From Ferruginibacter sp. (GTDB taxonomy: Bacteria > Bacteroidota > Bacteroidia > Chitinophagales > Chitinophagaceae), in contig JAQBNH010000008.1 in NCBI GenBank assembly GCA_028288705.1, positions 186,001 to 250,000 of the forward strand: 64,000 nt of DNA, written 5' to 3'. How positions within the stretch are numbered: the stretch's first letter is position 1; every line of letters starts with the position of its first letter. Made by a program: the position numbers and the translations under genes. Below, piece after piece: positions 53,835-62,876 of this stretch. The notes under the pieces are model-generated. The model saw nothing but the letters and a program-made list of their open reading frames with translations, ran no database searches and had not been told where the DNA came from.

Positions 53835-55004
53835 TTAGCTAAACATCTCGCGCACCTTATCAAAAAAAGACTTTTCATTTTTCTCAGGTTTCGGCTCAAA
53901 GTTTTTAGATTCCAGCATTTTCTCCAGCATGTCCTTTTCCTCGCTGCTAACGTGTTGCGGTGTCCAGATATTTACCTGGATCAGCTGATCGCCTTTTTCA
54001 TAACTGTTCACATGAGGAAATCCCTTTCCTTTCAACCTGAAGATTTTACCGCTTTGTGTTCCTGCAGGAATTTTGATCTTTGCTCTTCCGTCGATCGTTG
54101 GCACTTCCACCTGTGTTCCAAAAACCGCATCCGGGAAAGAGATGTATAAATCAAAAGCGACATTCAGTCCGTCACGATGTAATTGCGGATGTGCCTCTTC
54201 TTCGATCAGTACGATAAGATCGCCAGGGCTTCCACCTCGTTCGCCGGCATTGCCTTTTCCGTTAATGCTTAACTGCATGCCTTCCTGTACGCCGGCCGGA
54301 ATATCAATCGTCACCGTTTCTTCGCCGTAAACACGCCCTTCACCCTTACAGCTGTTACATTTGCTGGTGACGGTACTTCCTTCACCATTACAGGTAGGGC
54401 AAGTTGTAACAGTTTGCATCTGCCCGAGGAACGTATTCTGAACACGCCGCACCTGCCCGCTTCCACCACAGCCGGAACAAGTTTGAATGCTGTTCTTATC
54501 TTTTGCGCCACTGCCATCACAGGTGTTACATTTTACATGCTTTTTTACTTTGATCGTTTTGTTGGCACCCTTTGCGATCTCTTCGTAATTCATTTTCAAT
54601 TTCACGCGGAGATTGGTTCCTCTTGTGCCACGGCCACGACTACCCGAAGCCCTCCTGCCATTTCCGCCACCAAAGAAACTTCCAAAACCTTCATCACCGA
54701 AGATATCGCCGAACTGGCTGAAAATGTCATCCATATTCATGCCCCCGCTGCTGTATCCGCCACCGCCGCCACGACCACTAAACGCGTTGTGGCCAAAGCG
54801 GTCGTACTGGGCCTTTTTATCGGCGTCATTCAGGATCTCGTATGCTTCTGCGGCTTCTTTAAATTTGTCTTCAGATGACTTATCGCCGGGATTACGATCA
54901 GGGTGATGCTGCATCGCGACTTTGCGGTATGCTTTCTTGATCTCTTCCTGCGTGGCTGTTTTTGAAACGCCCAATACCTCGTAAAAATCTCTTTTTGTTG
55001 TCAT
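53835..55004 (-). CDS. dnaJ: chaperone protein DnaJ
   Basis: 389-residue co-chaperone stimulating DnaK ATPase. It has the J domain (1-70, HPD in MQHHPDRNPGD), a long Gly/Phe-rich region (about 75-125), four zinc-binding repeats (CNTCDGSG, CSGCGGSG, CPTCNGEG, CNSCKGEG) and the C-terminal substrate-binding domain. It follows grpE by 47 bases in a two-gene heat-shock operon; dnaK is elsewhere. Glycine tract (GRGGGGGYSSGG) is long but in frame. Confidence 0.96.
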   Translation of the reverse strand: MTTKRDFYEVLGVSKTATQEEIKKAYRKVAMQHHPDRNPGDKSSEDKFKEAAEAYEILNDADKKAQYDRFGHNAFSGRGGGGGYSSGGMNMDDIFSQFGDIFGDEGFGSFFGGGNGRRASGSRGRGTRGTNLRVKLKMNYEEIAKGANKTIKVKKHVKCNTCDGSGAKDKNSIQTCSGCGGSGQVRRVQNTFLGQMQTVTTCPTCNGEGSTVTSKCNSCKGEGRVYGEETVTIDIPAGVQEGMQLSINGKGNAGERGGSPGDLIVLIEEEAHPQLHRDGLNVAFDLYISFPDAVFGTQVEVPTIDGRAKIKIPAGTQSGKIFRLKGKGFPHVNSYEKGDQLIQVNIWTPQHVSSEEKDMLEKMLESKNFEPKPEKNEKSFFDKVREMFS

Positions 55005-55051
55005 GTTCAGCCTTAGCTATTCACTGCCGCCGGAGCGCAGTAATGATGTAA

Positions 55052-55606
55052 TTATTTTCCAACTACCACTTTTGCGAAGCGGATCAATTTATCATTCAGG
55101 TAATACCCTTTTTGTACTTCGTCTACCACCTTTCCTTTCATTTTATCTCCTGCTTCCAGTTCTGTGATCGCTTCATGTTTTTCCACGTCAAACGCAGTAT
55201 CAATGCTCGTCATGGGAGTAAGGCCTTTTTGCTGGAGAAGGTTGCGCAGTTTTGAAAAAACCAGCCTGTTCCCTTCCTTCACCTGCTGAATATCGGTGCT
55301 GGATTCCATTTGCTTTTCTGCCCTGTCACAGTCGTCCACAACATCCAGTAATGCAGTAATAATATCCCGCCCGGCTGTTTGAGATAATTCCTGCTTTTCT
55401 TTAGCAGTGCGGCGTTTAAAATTGTCAAATTCAGCGAACAAACGTAAATATTTGTCTTTCTGCTCCTGGAGTTCAGCAGCCATTTTCTCAGTCTCAGCTT
55501 CGTTTTCCGTATAAGGATTGCTTAAATGAGTGTTTCCCGGAATGTCAGCATCTGCATTAATGTCCATTTCGCCCATATTTGTCTCAGGTATTGTATTTTC
55601 TTCCAT
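55052..55606 (-). CDS. grpE: nucleotide exchange factor GrpE
   Basis: 184-residue co-chaperone that releases ADP from DnaK. Acidic disordered start (to about residue 40), a long coiled coil (EKMAAELQEQKDKYLRLFAEFDNFKRRTAKE) and the beta domain with VEKHEAITELEAGDKMKGKVVDEVQKGYYLNDKLIR in two parts near the C-terminus. A consensus promoter lies just upstream. dnaJ follows on the same transcript. Confidence 0.95.
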   Translation of the reverse strand: MEENTIPETNMGEMDINADADIPGNTHLSNPYTENEAETEKMAAELQEQKDKYLRLFAEFDNFKRRTAKEKQELSQTAGRDIITALLDVVDDCDRAEKQMESSTDIQQVKEGNRLVFSKLRNLLQQKGLTPMTSIDTAFDVEKHEAITELEAGDKMKGKVVDEVQKGYYLNDKLIRFAKVVVGK

Positions 55607-55627
55607 AGTAATGCTTTAAAATGTTGG

Positions 55628-55657
55628 CAAAGGTACAATAGTCAAACATTTTGCCAA
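55628..55657 (-). promoter_or_regulatory. promoter of grpE-dnaJ (TTG-N19-TAnnTTTG)
   Basis: Read on the minus strand: TTG at 55657-55655, a 19-base spacer, TACCTTTG at 55635-55628, then C. It matches the housekeeping consensus exactly and lies 21 bases before the grpE ATG, so this heat-shock operon has a sigma-A-type promoter. Confidence 0.7.
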
Positions 55658-55710
55658 TGCGCAATTGCGGTCAAATTGACACTAAATGAATTTTTAAGAA
55701 AACAGTTGGA

Positions 55711-56055
55711 TTATTTTACGACCTGGAATTTGCCAGACTCGATAATCGCGCCATTCCGGTCGCGGAGCTGGAAAATGTAGATACCACGGAAAAATTCTTC
55801 CAGGTTGATACTGAATTTTGGAGAAAGCGTTTTTAAGTCCAGGACTTTCTTACCGATGAAATTATAGATCTGTAAACTGTAGGATTTATCATAGCCGCGC
55901 TGGAACTCAAAGCTGATAACAGCCGTGGCGGGATTGGGATAAATTTTGATCAGCTTTGCCTCGATAATGCCGGTTTCGGCAGGTATTTTTGTTTGAGAGA
56001 AAGAAGTAAAATTTATTCCAATAATTAAAATTAGTATGAGAAAAATGTTTTTCAA
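55711..56055 (-). CDS. small exported protein consisting almost only of a T9SS type A sorting domain
   Basis: 114 residues: signal peptide (MKNIFLILILIIGINFTSFSQ), about 14 further residues, then a full type A sorting domain (IKIYPNPATAVISFEF, YNFIGKKVLDL, FFRGIYIFQLRDRNGAIIESGKFQVVK). Normal type IX cargo proteins carry a large functional part before this tail; here there is none. It could be a decayed cargo gene or a free-standing domain. It lies between grpE and the peroxiredoxin gene on the same strand. Confidence 0.78.
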   Translation of the reverse strand: MKNIFLILILIIGINFTSFSQTKIPAETGIIEAKLIKIYPNPATAVISFEFQRGYDKSYSLQIYNFIGKKVLDLKTLSPKFSINLEEFFRGIYIFQLRDRNGAIIESGKFQVVK

Positions 56056-56121
56056 CTAAGTAAATATAATCAAATATTTTGCCTGAACACTCAAATTAGA
56101 AAATTATTAGCAAGATTAACT

Positions 56122-56154
56122 AAAAATCCCGGCCGAAGGTAGGACGGGATTTTT
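56122..56154 (-). terminator. rho-independent terminator of the peroxiredoxin gene
   Basis: AAAAATCCCG and CGGGATTTTT arms around a 13-base loop, with T residues following on the minus strand. It begins 10 bases after the peroxiredoxin stop. Confidence 0.8.
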
Positions 56155-56164
56155 AGCCAAAAGT

Positions 56165-56641
56165 TTAAGCCAGTTCTTCCAGTTTCTGGTCGATCGCCGC
56201 AAAATCAGGAACATCTCCCGCACTTTCCAGCACTTCGGCATATTGTACGATACCTTGCTTATCAATAATGAAAGCAGAGCGTTTGCTCACGCCTTTCATG
56301 TCCATCGGGCTAAAAGACTCGTACAGTGAACCATACAGCTCCGATACTTCCTTATTAAAATCGCTCAGCAGCGGATAATTGTATTGTTGCTCCTCTTTGA
56401 ATTTTGCCAGGGTAAAAACCGAATCCACAGAAATCCCGAAGACCTGTGTTTTGGCGTTATCGTATTTGCCAATGTCATCACGAACAGCACAAAGTTCTTT
56501 TGTACATACACCTGTAAATGCCTGGGGGAAAAACAGGAGCAATACGTTCTTCTTTCCCGCGAAATCAGACAAAGATTGTTGTTGCTTGTCGCTATTGTAA
56601 AGCGTGAAATCCGGGGCTTTATCGCCTTGTTTGATTGTCAT
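56165..56641 (-). CDS. bcp: peroxiredoxin (Bcp/PrxQ-like)
   Basis: 158-residue thiol peroxidase reducing hydroperoxides. The peroxidatic cysteine is C46 and a second cysteine is C51 (TGVCTKELCAVRD), the C-x4-C pattern of the atypical two-cysteine Bcp/PrxQ group. Other parts (FFPQAFTG, FGISVDSVFTLAKF) resemble AhpE-type enzymes, so subgroup assignment is uncertain. No signal peptide; cytoplasmic. Single gene with its own terminator. Confidence 0.87.
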   Translation of the reverse strand: MTIKQGDKAPDFTLYNSDKQQQSLSDFAGKKNVLLLFFPQAFTGVCTKELCAVRDDIGKYDNAKTQVFGISVDSVFTLAKFKEEQQYNYPLLSDFNKEVSELYGSLYESFSPMDMKGVSKRSAFIIDKQGIVQYAEVLESAGDVPDFAAIDQKLEELA

Positions 56642-56711
56642 GTAAATAATTTTTAGTTGCTTTTATCCAACAATATTACTGCAATAAAGTTCACCGTTGG
56701 TATTTCAAAGG

Positions 56712-56738
56712 AAGGCCCCGTCTTTCGACAGGGCCCTT
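56712..56738 (-). terminator. hairpin downstream of porP, possible weak terminator
   Basis: Arms around GGCCCCGTC and GACAGGGCCC with one bulge and one mismatch, loop TTTC, 67 bases after the PorP/SprF stop. The following T run is poor. The core and loop closely resemble the gdhA terminator (CCCCGTCTTTCGA), so the two may share an origin. Confidence 0.35.
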
Positions 56739-56804
56739 GTTATCCAAACAATCCATAAAAACAAAAATCATTCGCGGCAGCACCCCTGTTTAATGGTTGC
56801 TCCT

Positions 56805-57839
56805 TTAAAATTTCGGACAACGAACCGCGTCGCGGCTGCTGTTATAGCGATCCAGGTATTTTTGATATATCACTGATAGTTCAAAACCGCCTCTTCCCTT
56901 ACTGCCAACTTTTAAGGGTGAAATATTGGCATCATAGCTAACGGCTACGGCAAGTGGTTTGAATTCGATTTTCGCCACCGGGATCATCGCATCTTTCAAA
57001 CGCAAATAAGCACCGGCATGAAACAAGTATTTTGGATTCTCTACATCATCGAGTTTCCAGGAATATAAAACGCCCGCCGTTGTTTCTGTGTAATTGCCCT
57101 GCTGTGAATAATCAGCTTCGATAGTGAAATAAGAGCTTTCTGTAATGCCCATTCTTACCCCCGCAGAACCCACCCATTTTGGCGCCATCTCAAGTTTGTT
57201 ATCTGAATAAAATGAGATCTTTTTTGGTTTGTTGAAATGGTGATAAGCTGCTCCCACAAAAAAATTGTTGTCAGGGTTTTCGCCGATCTGGCTATTGAAA
57301 CTGATGCCCGCGCTTCCGTCGAAATATCCGTAGGAACCATTGGCCATAGCTTCACCATTAGACAAGCCTTCATTATAACCGCTTCCATCAAACTGGCTAT
57401 TGGTCGTCATCTTGCTGCGGTCGATACTGCGCTGAACATAACCGCCCATCAGCCCCATCGAAATGTATTTGCTTTTATCAGCGCCTAATGATTTATGGTA
57501 ATTTAATACAGGTAAAATATGCGTGGAAGTAAGTGCAACTGTTCCGGCTTTATCATACAAAACCTGTCCGCCGAGGGTTACAAAATCGTCACCCTGCCCC
57601 ACCGGGATTTTATATTCAGCGTTTAAGGAAACGGTTTTGTATGCATCAGTTATTGAATTCCATTGAGATCGGTAAACAGATTGTACGCGAACATCACCCG
57701 AAAAAAGGCCTGCCAGACCAGGGTTACGTAACAAAGGCGTTTCGAAAATCTGGGAAAAGTGAATGTCCTGCGCCGAAGCCGGCAATACATGTACATACAG
57801 GCAAAGGCATAAAATAAAATGAAGTAAAAATTTCTTCAT
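56805..57839 (-). CDS. PorP/SprF family type IX secretion outer-membrane protein
   Basis: 344-residue beta-barrel protein with a signal peptide (MKKFLLHFILCLCLYVHVLPASAQ). The start of the mature part, DIHFSQIFETPLLRNPGLAGLF, is the PorP/SprF signature, and the FVGAAYHHFNKP and GVLYSWKLDDVE strands fit the barrel. In Flavobacterium, SprF is needed for secretion of the type B cargo SprB, and such genes sit right after their cargo. Here it lies 136 bases after the PKD-repeat cargo gene on the same strand, so it is probably its dedicated partner. Confidence 0.9.
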   Translation of the reverse strand: MKKFLLHFILCLCLYVHVLPASAQDIHFSQIFETPLLRNPGLAGLFSGDVRVQSVYRSQWNSITDAYKTVSLNAEYKIPVGQGDDFVTLGGQVLYDKAGTVALTSTHILPVLNYHKSLGADKSKYISMGLMGGYVQRSIDRSKMTTNSQFDGSGYNEGLSNGEAMANGSYGYFDGSAGISFNSQIGENPDNNFFVGAAYHHFNKPKKISFYSDNKLEMAPKWVGSAGVRMGITESSYFTIEADYSQQGNYTETTAGVLYSWKLDDVENPKYLFHAGAYLRLKDAMIPVAKIEFKPLAVAVSYDANISPLKVGSKGRGGFELSVIYQKYLDRYNSSRDAVRCPKF

Positions 57840-57975
57840 GGACTTAGAGGTGGTTTTTCAGCGGTGACCCGTCCTGCGGATCAATGTATTAACGAAAGAT
57901 AGAATCGATTAGTATAATAAAATGTTACACCCATCCGGTTTTTTATCCACATCAAATGAAAACACCTATAAGTGT

Positions 57976-60900
57976 CTATTTAATTAACGCAACGTTGCCT
58001 TTATACGTCAGAACGGTATTATTGTCGCACAATATTTCCATCACATAAATAAACACATCCGGCAACAATTTCTGCCCTTTATACAATCCATCCCAACCCG
58101 CGGCGGCATCATTTGCGCTGAAGTTATTTTTCTGGAACACAACTTCACCCCAACGATTAAAAATTTTCACATTTTTGATGCTGAATAAACCGGTTCCTCT
58201 CGGGAAGAAAACATCATTGCTGCCATCGCCATTCGGAGAAAAAGTATTTGGAATGAATACATTGGTGCCATTACAGAGAACAAAAACGGTGAGGTTATCT
58301 GTACTGCTGCATCCGCCAGGATTTGTGGCAGTAACAGTATATTCGGTTGTCTGCCTTGGCTTCACCGTGATCGCCGGGTAATTATTCCTGGAAAGTTCGC
58401 CCGATGGTGTCCAGATTACCTTAGTCACATCCGCTGATAGGGTTGGTATCAGATCCGTCATTTGCCCGACGTTTATGGTTTGATCGGGTCCGGCGTTTAC
58501 TGTTGGAATCGGATAAACCTTAACCGGAACATAACCCGTATCGCTAAAGCAATTTCGTCCATCCGATCCTACTACGCGATAGGTTGTGCTGGTTTGTGGT
58601 GCCACTGTAACCGACGGTAAATTATTGTTTGTAATAAGGCCTGCTGACGGAGTCCACGAATAACTGTGAGCCCCTGTTGCTGTCAGCCGCATACTTTGGC
58701 CCTGGCATAAAGTATCGCTTCTGCTTATGAGCATTTTAAACGGGTAAGTCACGCTGACCTCAATCGTATCTTTCGCAAAACAGCCATCAGCATTGGCGCC
58801 CGTAACAATGTATTTTCTCAACGAATCGGGGTTGGCAATAGGGTTTGCACAATTAACACAACTCAATCCTGTGGCTGGCGTCCAGGAATAAGTGAGGGCG
58901 CCCGTTGCCTGTAATCCCACACCAGTTCCTTTACATATCATTGTATCAACCCCTGCGTTTACCAAAGGGATGGCGAATGCATTGATTGTGGTGGTAGCAG
59001 TGTCTTTACAGCCGCTGCTGTTTGTTACTATTGTTTGAACAGGGTACGATCCTGCGATTGTATAAATTTGCGATAAAGGATTTTTGAGGCTGGACTGTTG
59101 CGCATTTCCAAAACTCCATTCCCACCGCAATGCAGAAGTATCCGGGTTGATTACCTGGCCTGTAAAAGTAACCGTAAGAGGGGTACAACCATTTGATGTT
59201 TGACCGATATTGATCTCGGGTTGCTTTATAACCCTCACCGGTATGACCGCCTTGATGGAATCTGTACAACCTGTCTGCGAAACCGCTTTTAACTTTGGAA
59301 AATAATTACCAACGGTCGCATAAAAATGAACCGGATTTTGTTGCGTAGATGTTGTGCCATCTCCAAAGTCCCAGCTGTAGCCCGAGATCACATCATTACT
59401 CACTGTTGTATTGCTAAACTGAACGGCACCGTTGTTACAAAGCAGGCTGGTATCTGTTGTAAATCCTGCGGTTACGCCATTCACAATGATCGTGTCAAGC
59501 CCCGTAACAGGAACCAGGCAGCCGTTATTGTCTTTCAGAATCATCTTCGGAACATAAATGCCCGGTACGGTGTAAATATGAGTAATGATTGAGTCGGTTG
59601 TTGCCTGTGTTGTACCATCATTAAAATCCCAGATAAAAGAAGTGCGGTCCCGGGTTATTGCAGAAAAATTTACCTGCAACGGCTTGCATCCGGCCAATGG
59701 CGTGTAGGTAAATGTTCCCTGCGGACCGCGAACCACTACGGTTCGTTGTTTTGTTGAGGTACATCCCCCTTGTCCTGTAACCGTGAGAATAATGGTATAA
59801 GCACCGGGAATATTATAAAAATGGGTTGGGTTAGATAATTGCGAAGAGGATCCGTCGCCAAAATCCCAGTTTAAACTCACCGCATTTTGTGATTGACTGG
59901 TAAAATTGACAACGAGCGGCGGGCAGGTACTTACAGAATCACTCATGGTGAAAGCTGCAACAGGCGTGCTGATACTGATATAATTTGTTTTCACAAGGCT
60001 GCTGGTACATCCATACTGATCGGTGATTGATAAAGAAACGGTGTAGATGCCGTCGGTTGCGTAATTGTGCGTGGGAGCTGCCAGGTTACTGGTTGCGCCA
60101 TCGCCAAAATTCCAAACGTAAACAAGGCCCGGTCCTGTAGAAGTGTTAGAGAAACTGATCGCGTGCGCAGGGCAGGTGCTGGTATCAGAAGCAGTAAATA
60201 TGGCTTGCGGACTTGAAACCGTGATTGCGTTGGGCATCGAAAAAAGGTCAGAACAGCCGGCGTTGTCGGTAACCGTTAGTGTTACGGTGTAAATGCCGGC
60301 TGTAGTATAACTGTGTTGAAAAGGGCCGTTAGTATATGTCTGGATATTGCCATCGCCAAAATCCCAAACCCATTGTACGATCGGGTGAGTGCCGTCTCCC
60401 GCAGATTGATCGGTAAAAGATACATTGCTTTGAAGGCAGCTCCCCGCAACTGCAGGACTGAAGCCTGCTGAAGGTCCGTTTACGCGAATGAATTGTGTTT
60501 TAATGATTGTGTCTGTACAGCCGTTCAGGTCGGTCGTGATCAAACTCACATCGTAGATACCCGGGGTTGTGTAAGTATGGGCGGTAGTTCTGCTGGTGCC
60601 TGTTCCGCCGTCACCAAAAGTCCAGGCATAACTATTAATATTTCCCGCGTTGCTGTTAATCGCCGTAAAATTTGCGGCGCTGTTACGGCATACAATGGCG
60701 TCCCCTGTGAAATCTGCCGTTTCATGGATGATGCGGAGATCCTGGCTGCGCGTGAAGCTACAACCGCTGGCCGCATTTGTTACTGTAAGGCTAACCCCGT
60801 ATGTTCCGGTTGCGGCATAAGTATGCACCGGGCTGGGGACATTGGAAGTATTTCCATCGCCGAAGTTCCATGACCAGGTATCTGCACCTATGGAGCCATC

Positions 60901-62775
60901 CGTAAAATTGGTCGTGAACGGCGCAGCACAATTAATGGACGGCGTGAAGATGGCAATCGGTGGCTTTACATGAACGTAATTTGTGCGAATGAGCGTGTCG
61001 GCACAGCCGTTGTTTAAAACGATCAGGCGAATCGTAAACACGCCTGTATCGTCATAATTATGTGTTGGATTTTGTTGCGCTGAAGTTGCACCATCTCCAA
61101 AATCCCATTGCCACTCTGTGATCGTGCCGGTTGACAGATCGGTAAAATTTACTGGCAAATTTGCGCAAACATCCAGCGGATCTGCAACAAAATTTGCTGA
61201 TGGTTTTGTGCCCACGCGAATACCCGCCGGAACTGTAACGGCAGCGGTGCAGCCACTTGCTGTGGTGATGGTAACGGTGATTGTGAAATCGCCGGCGGCA
61301 AAAATATGGGTTGGATTTGCTGAAGCAGAAGTGCCGCCATCGCCAAAATCCCAACTATAACTTACGGCCGGTTCTGAAGAAACAAGCGTGGAAGAAAATG
61401 TCCAGCTAAATGGTCCGCAGCCTAGTTGCGGCAGGTTATTGATGCTCACAACAGGCAAGGCGATTTTTACGAAATCCGCTTTTGTTAACGTATCAGTACA
61501 GCCACTGGCATTTGTTGCAACTAATGTGACGGAAAAATTTCCGGGAGTTGAGTAAACATGCGAAGGATTTTGCAGCGTAGAAGTTCCGCCATCGCCAAAG
61601 TTCCACTCATACGTTATTGCACCGATACTCGTCGATGTAAAATTGACGGTTCTGGGAACAGTACAACTGCTTAGCGGATTGCCCGTGAAAGCAGCCTGTG
61701 GTTTAGGAAGAACGGTGATCGTAGCAAAAGCTGAATCTGTACAGGCGCCAAAATCAGACAGGAGTTTTACCGTGTAAGTTCCCGGTGCAGCATATAGTTT
61801 AGTTCCGTTGATCGAATTGGCTGTTGTGCCATCGCCGAAATCCCATGTTGCTGAAACCGGTGCAGGCGAACTGGTATTGGTGGCAATAAAAAGATTATTT
61901 ACGCATACAGAACTCGGACTGGTAAATGCTGCATCAACCGTCCCGATGGTAATGGCATTCTGCCGGATTAAAGTATCCGTGCAACCTGTACTGTTTGTTA
62001 CAATAAGTTTCACTGTATAAGATCCGGCGACGGTATAATTGTGTGCAGGGTTAGTTTGAGATGAAGTTCCCCCATCGCCAAAATCCCACAAATAAGTAAG
62101 TACCCCCGTACCCGTTGACGCATTCTGAAAAACAATATTTACAGGGGATGAACAATTGTTCGGTGCGCTATTCGTAAAATCTGCATGAACACCCTGGCTA
62201 ACCTGGATATACTGTGATTTCGTGAGCGTTTTAAAACAGCCACCGCTATTCCCCACGCGAAGAGATACATTGAAATTTCCTGCTGCCGTGTAGGTGTGCG
62301 CCGGACTTTGAGCGGTTGAAGTGGCGCCGTCGCCAAAATCCCATTGCCAGCTGTTAATACCACCATTGCCTGCCGAACTTAAATCGGTAAACTGAACCGG
62401 CAGCGGAAAACAGCCTGCAAAACGATTGGCAGAAAAATTTACGACAGGTTGCGGTGCGACAGAAATATATTGAGTTTTCGTAATAGAATCTTTGCCGGCA
62501 GCATTTTGTACGACTAATTTAATACTGTAGAGGCCGGGATTGAAATAGGTTACAGAAGGATTTTGAAGGAAGGAAACGGTGGCATTACCTAAATCCCAAT
62601 GCCAGCTTGTGGGGTTGCCGCCCGATTGATCTGTGAAATTAACCACCAGCGGAGCACAACCTGAAACAGGCGTAGCAGTAAATGCTGCAACCGGTTGCTG
62701 TGCTTTGGCAAAAAAGCCAAGAAGCAAAAATAACAGGATAGCGCAACTGGTTTTCACCAGGCTGTGGTCAGGCAT
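57976..62775 (-). CDS. giant PKD-repeat surface protein with T9SS type B sorting domain
   Basis: 1599 residues with a signal peptide (MPDHSLVKTSCAILLFLLLGFFAKAQ). By eye I count 15 PKD units, each about 85-90 residues with a W-D/N-F-G-D-G core or variant; the first and last are divergent (WDLGNA, WSFGNA). Three Ig-like units with WTP motifs follow (about 1300-1510), then the gliding-motility-associated type B sorting domain (FIPNTFSPNGDGSNDVF to NVALIK). The repeats make the DNA repetitive but never identical over long stretches. Likely an adhesin exported with the PorP/SprF protein encoded next. Confidence 0.93.
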   Translation of the reverse strand: MPDHSLVKTSCAILLFLLLGFFAKAQQPVAAFTATPVSGCAPLVVNFTDQSGGNPTSWHWDLGNATVSFLQNPSVTYFNPGLYSIKLVVQNAAGKDSITKTQYISVAPQPVVNFSANRFAGCFPLPVQFTDLSSAGNGGINSWQWDFGDGATSTAQSPAHTYTAAGNFNVSLRVGNSGGCFKTLTKSQYIQVSQGVHADFTNSAPNNCSSPVNIVFQNASTGTGVLTYLWDFGDGGTSSQTNPAHNYTVAGSYTVKLIVTNSTGCTDTLIRQNAITIGTVDAAFTSPSSVCVNNLFIATNTSSPAPVSATWDFGDGTTANSINGTKLYAAPGTYTVKLLSDFGACTDSAFATITVLPKPQAAFTGNPLSSCTVPRTVNFTSTSIGAITYEWNFGDGGTSTLQNPSHVYSTPGNFSVTLVATNASGCTDTLTKADFVKIALPVVSINNLPQLGCGPFSWTFSSTLVSSEPAVSYSWDFGDGGTSASANPTHIFAAGDFTITVTITTASGCTAAVTVPAGIRVGTKPSANFVADPLDVCANLPVNFTDLSTGTITEWQWDFGDGATSAQQNPTHNYDDTGVFTIRLIVLNNGCADTLIRTNYVHVKPPIAIFTPSINCAAPFTTNFTDGSIGADTWSWNFGDGNTSNVPSPVHTYAATGTYGVSLTVTNAASGCSFTRSQDLRIIHETADFTGDAIVCRNSAANFTAINSNAGNINSYAWTFGDGGTGTSRTTAHTYTTPGIYDVSLITTDLNGCTDTIIKTQFIRVNGPSAGFSPAVAGSCLQSNVSFTDQSAGDGTHPIVQWVWDFGDGNIQTYTNGPFQHSYTTAGIYTVTLTVTDNAGCSDLFSMPNAITVSSPQAIFTASDTSTCPAHAISFSNTSTGPGLVYVWNFGDGATSNLAAPTHNYATDGIYTVSLSITDQYGCTSSLVKTNYISISTPVAAFTMSDSVSTCPPLVVNFTSQSQNAVSLNWDFGDGSSSQLSNPTHFYNIPGAYTIILTVTGQGGCTSTKQRTVVVRGPQGTFTYTPLAGCKPLQVNFSAITRDRTSFIWDFNDGTTQATTDSIITHIYTVPGIYVPKMILKDNNGCLVPVTGLDTIIVNGVTAGFTTDTSLLCNNGAVQFSNTTVSNDVISGYSWDFGDGTTSTQQNPVHFYATVGNYFPKLKAVSQTGCTDSIKAVIPVRVIKQPEINIGQTSNGCTPLTVTFTGQVINPDTSALRWEWSFGNAQQSSLKNPLSQIYTIAGSYPVQTIVTNSSGCKDTATTTINAFAIPLVNAGVDTMICKGTGVGLQATGALTYSWTPATGLSCVNCANPIANPDSLRKYIVTGANADGCFAKDTIEVSVTYPFKMLISRSDTLCQGQSMRLTATGAHSYSWTPSAGLITNNNLPSVTVAPQTSTTYRVVGSDGRNCFSDTGYVPVKVYPIPTVNAGPDQTINVGQMTDLIPTLSADVTKVIWTPSGELSRNNYPAITVKPRQTTEYTVTATNPGGCSSTDNLTVFVLCNGTNVFIPNTFSPNGDGSNDVFFPRGTGLFSIKNVKIFNRWGEVVFQKNNFSANDAAAGWDGLYKGQKLLPDVFIYVMEILCDNNTVLTYKGNVALIK

Positions 62776-62876
62776 AGGTAGATTCGTTTGTTTTACGTTC
62801 AGGTATAGGTATAGTTAGGGCTATAAATGCATAACTCTAAATTCGTCAAAAAATTGCCTTTACGTAAAAAAACAAT

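Noticed and set aside
60493-60873. 126-codon open frame on the plus strand inside the PKD gene
   Set aside because: Antisense shadow of the repeat protein; composition follows the repeats and no family motif is visible.
58000-62770. Many near-repeated DNA segments suggesting a CRISPR or satellite array
   Set aside because: The recurring segment encodes the PKD core W-D-F-G-D-G at ~85-90 residue spacing inside one continuous reading frame; copies are diverged and there are no uniform spacers.
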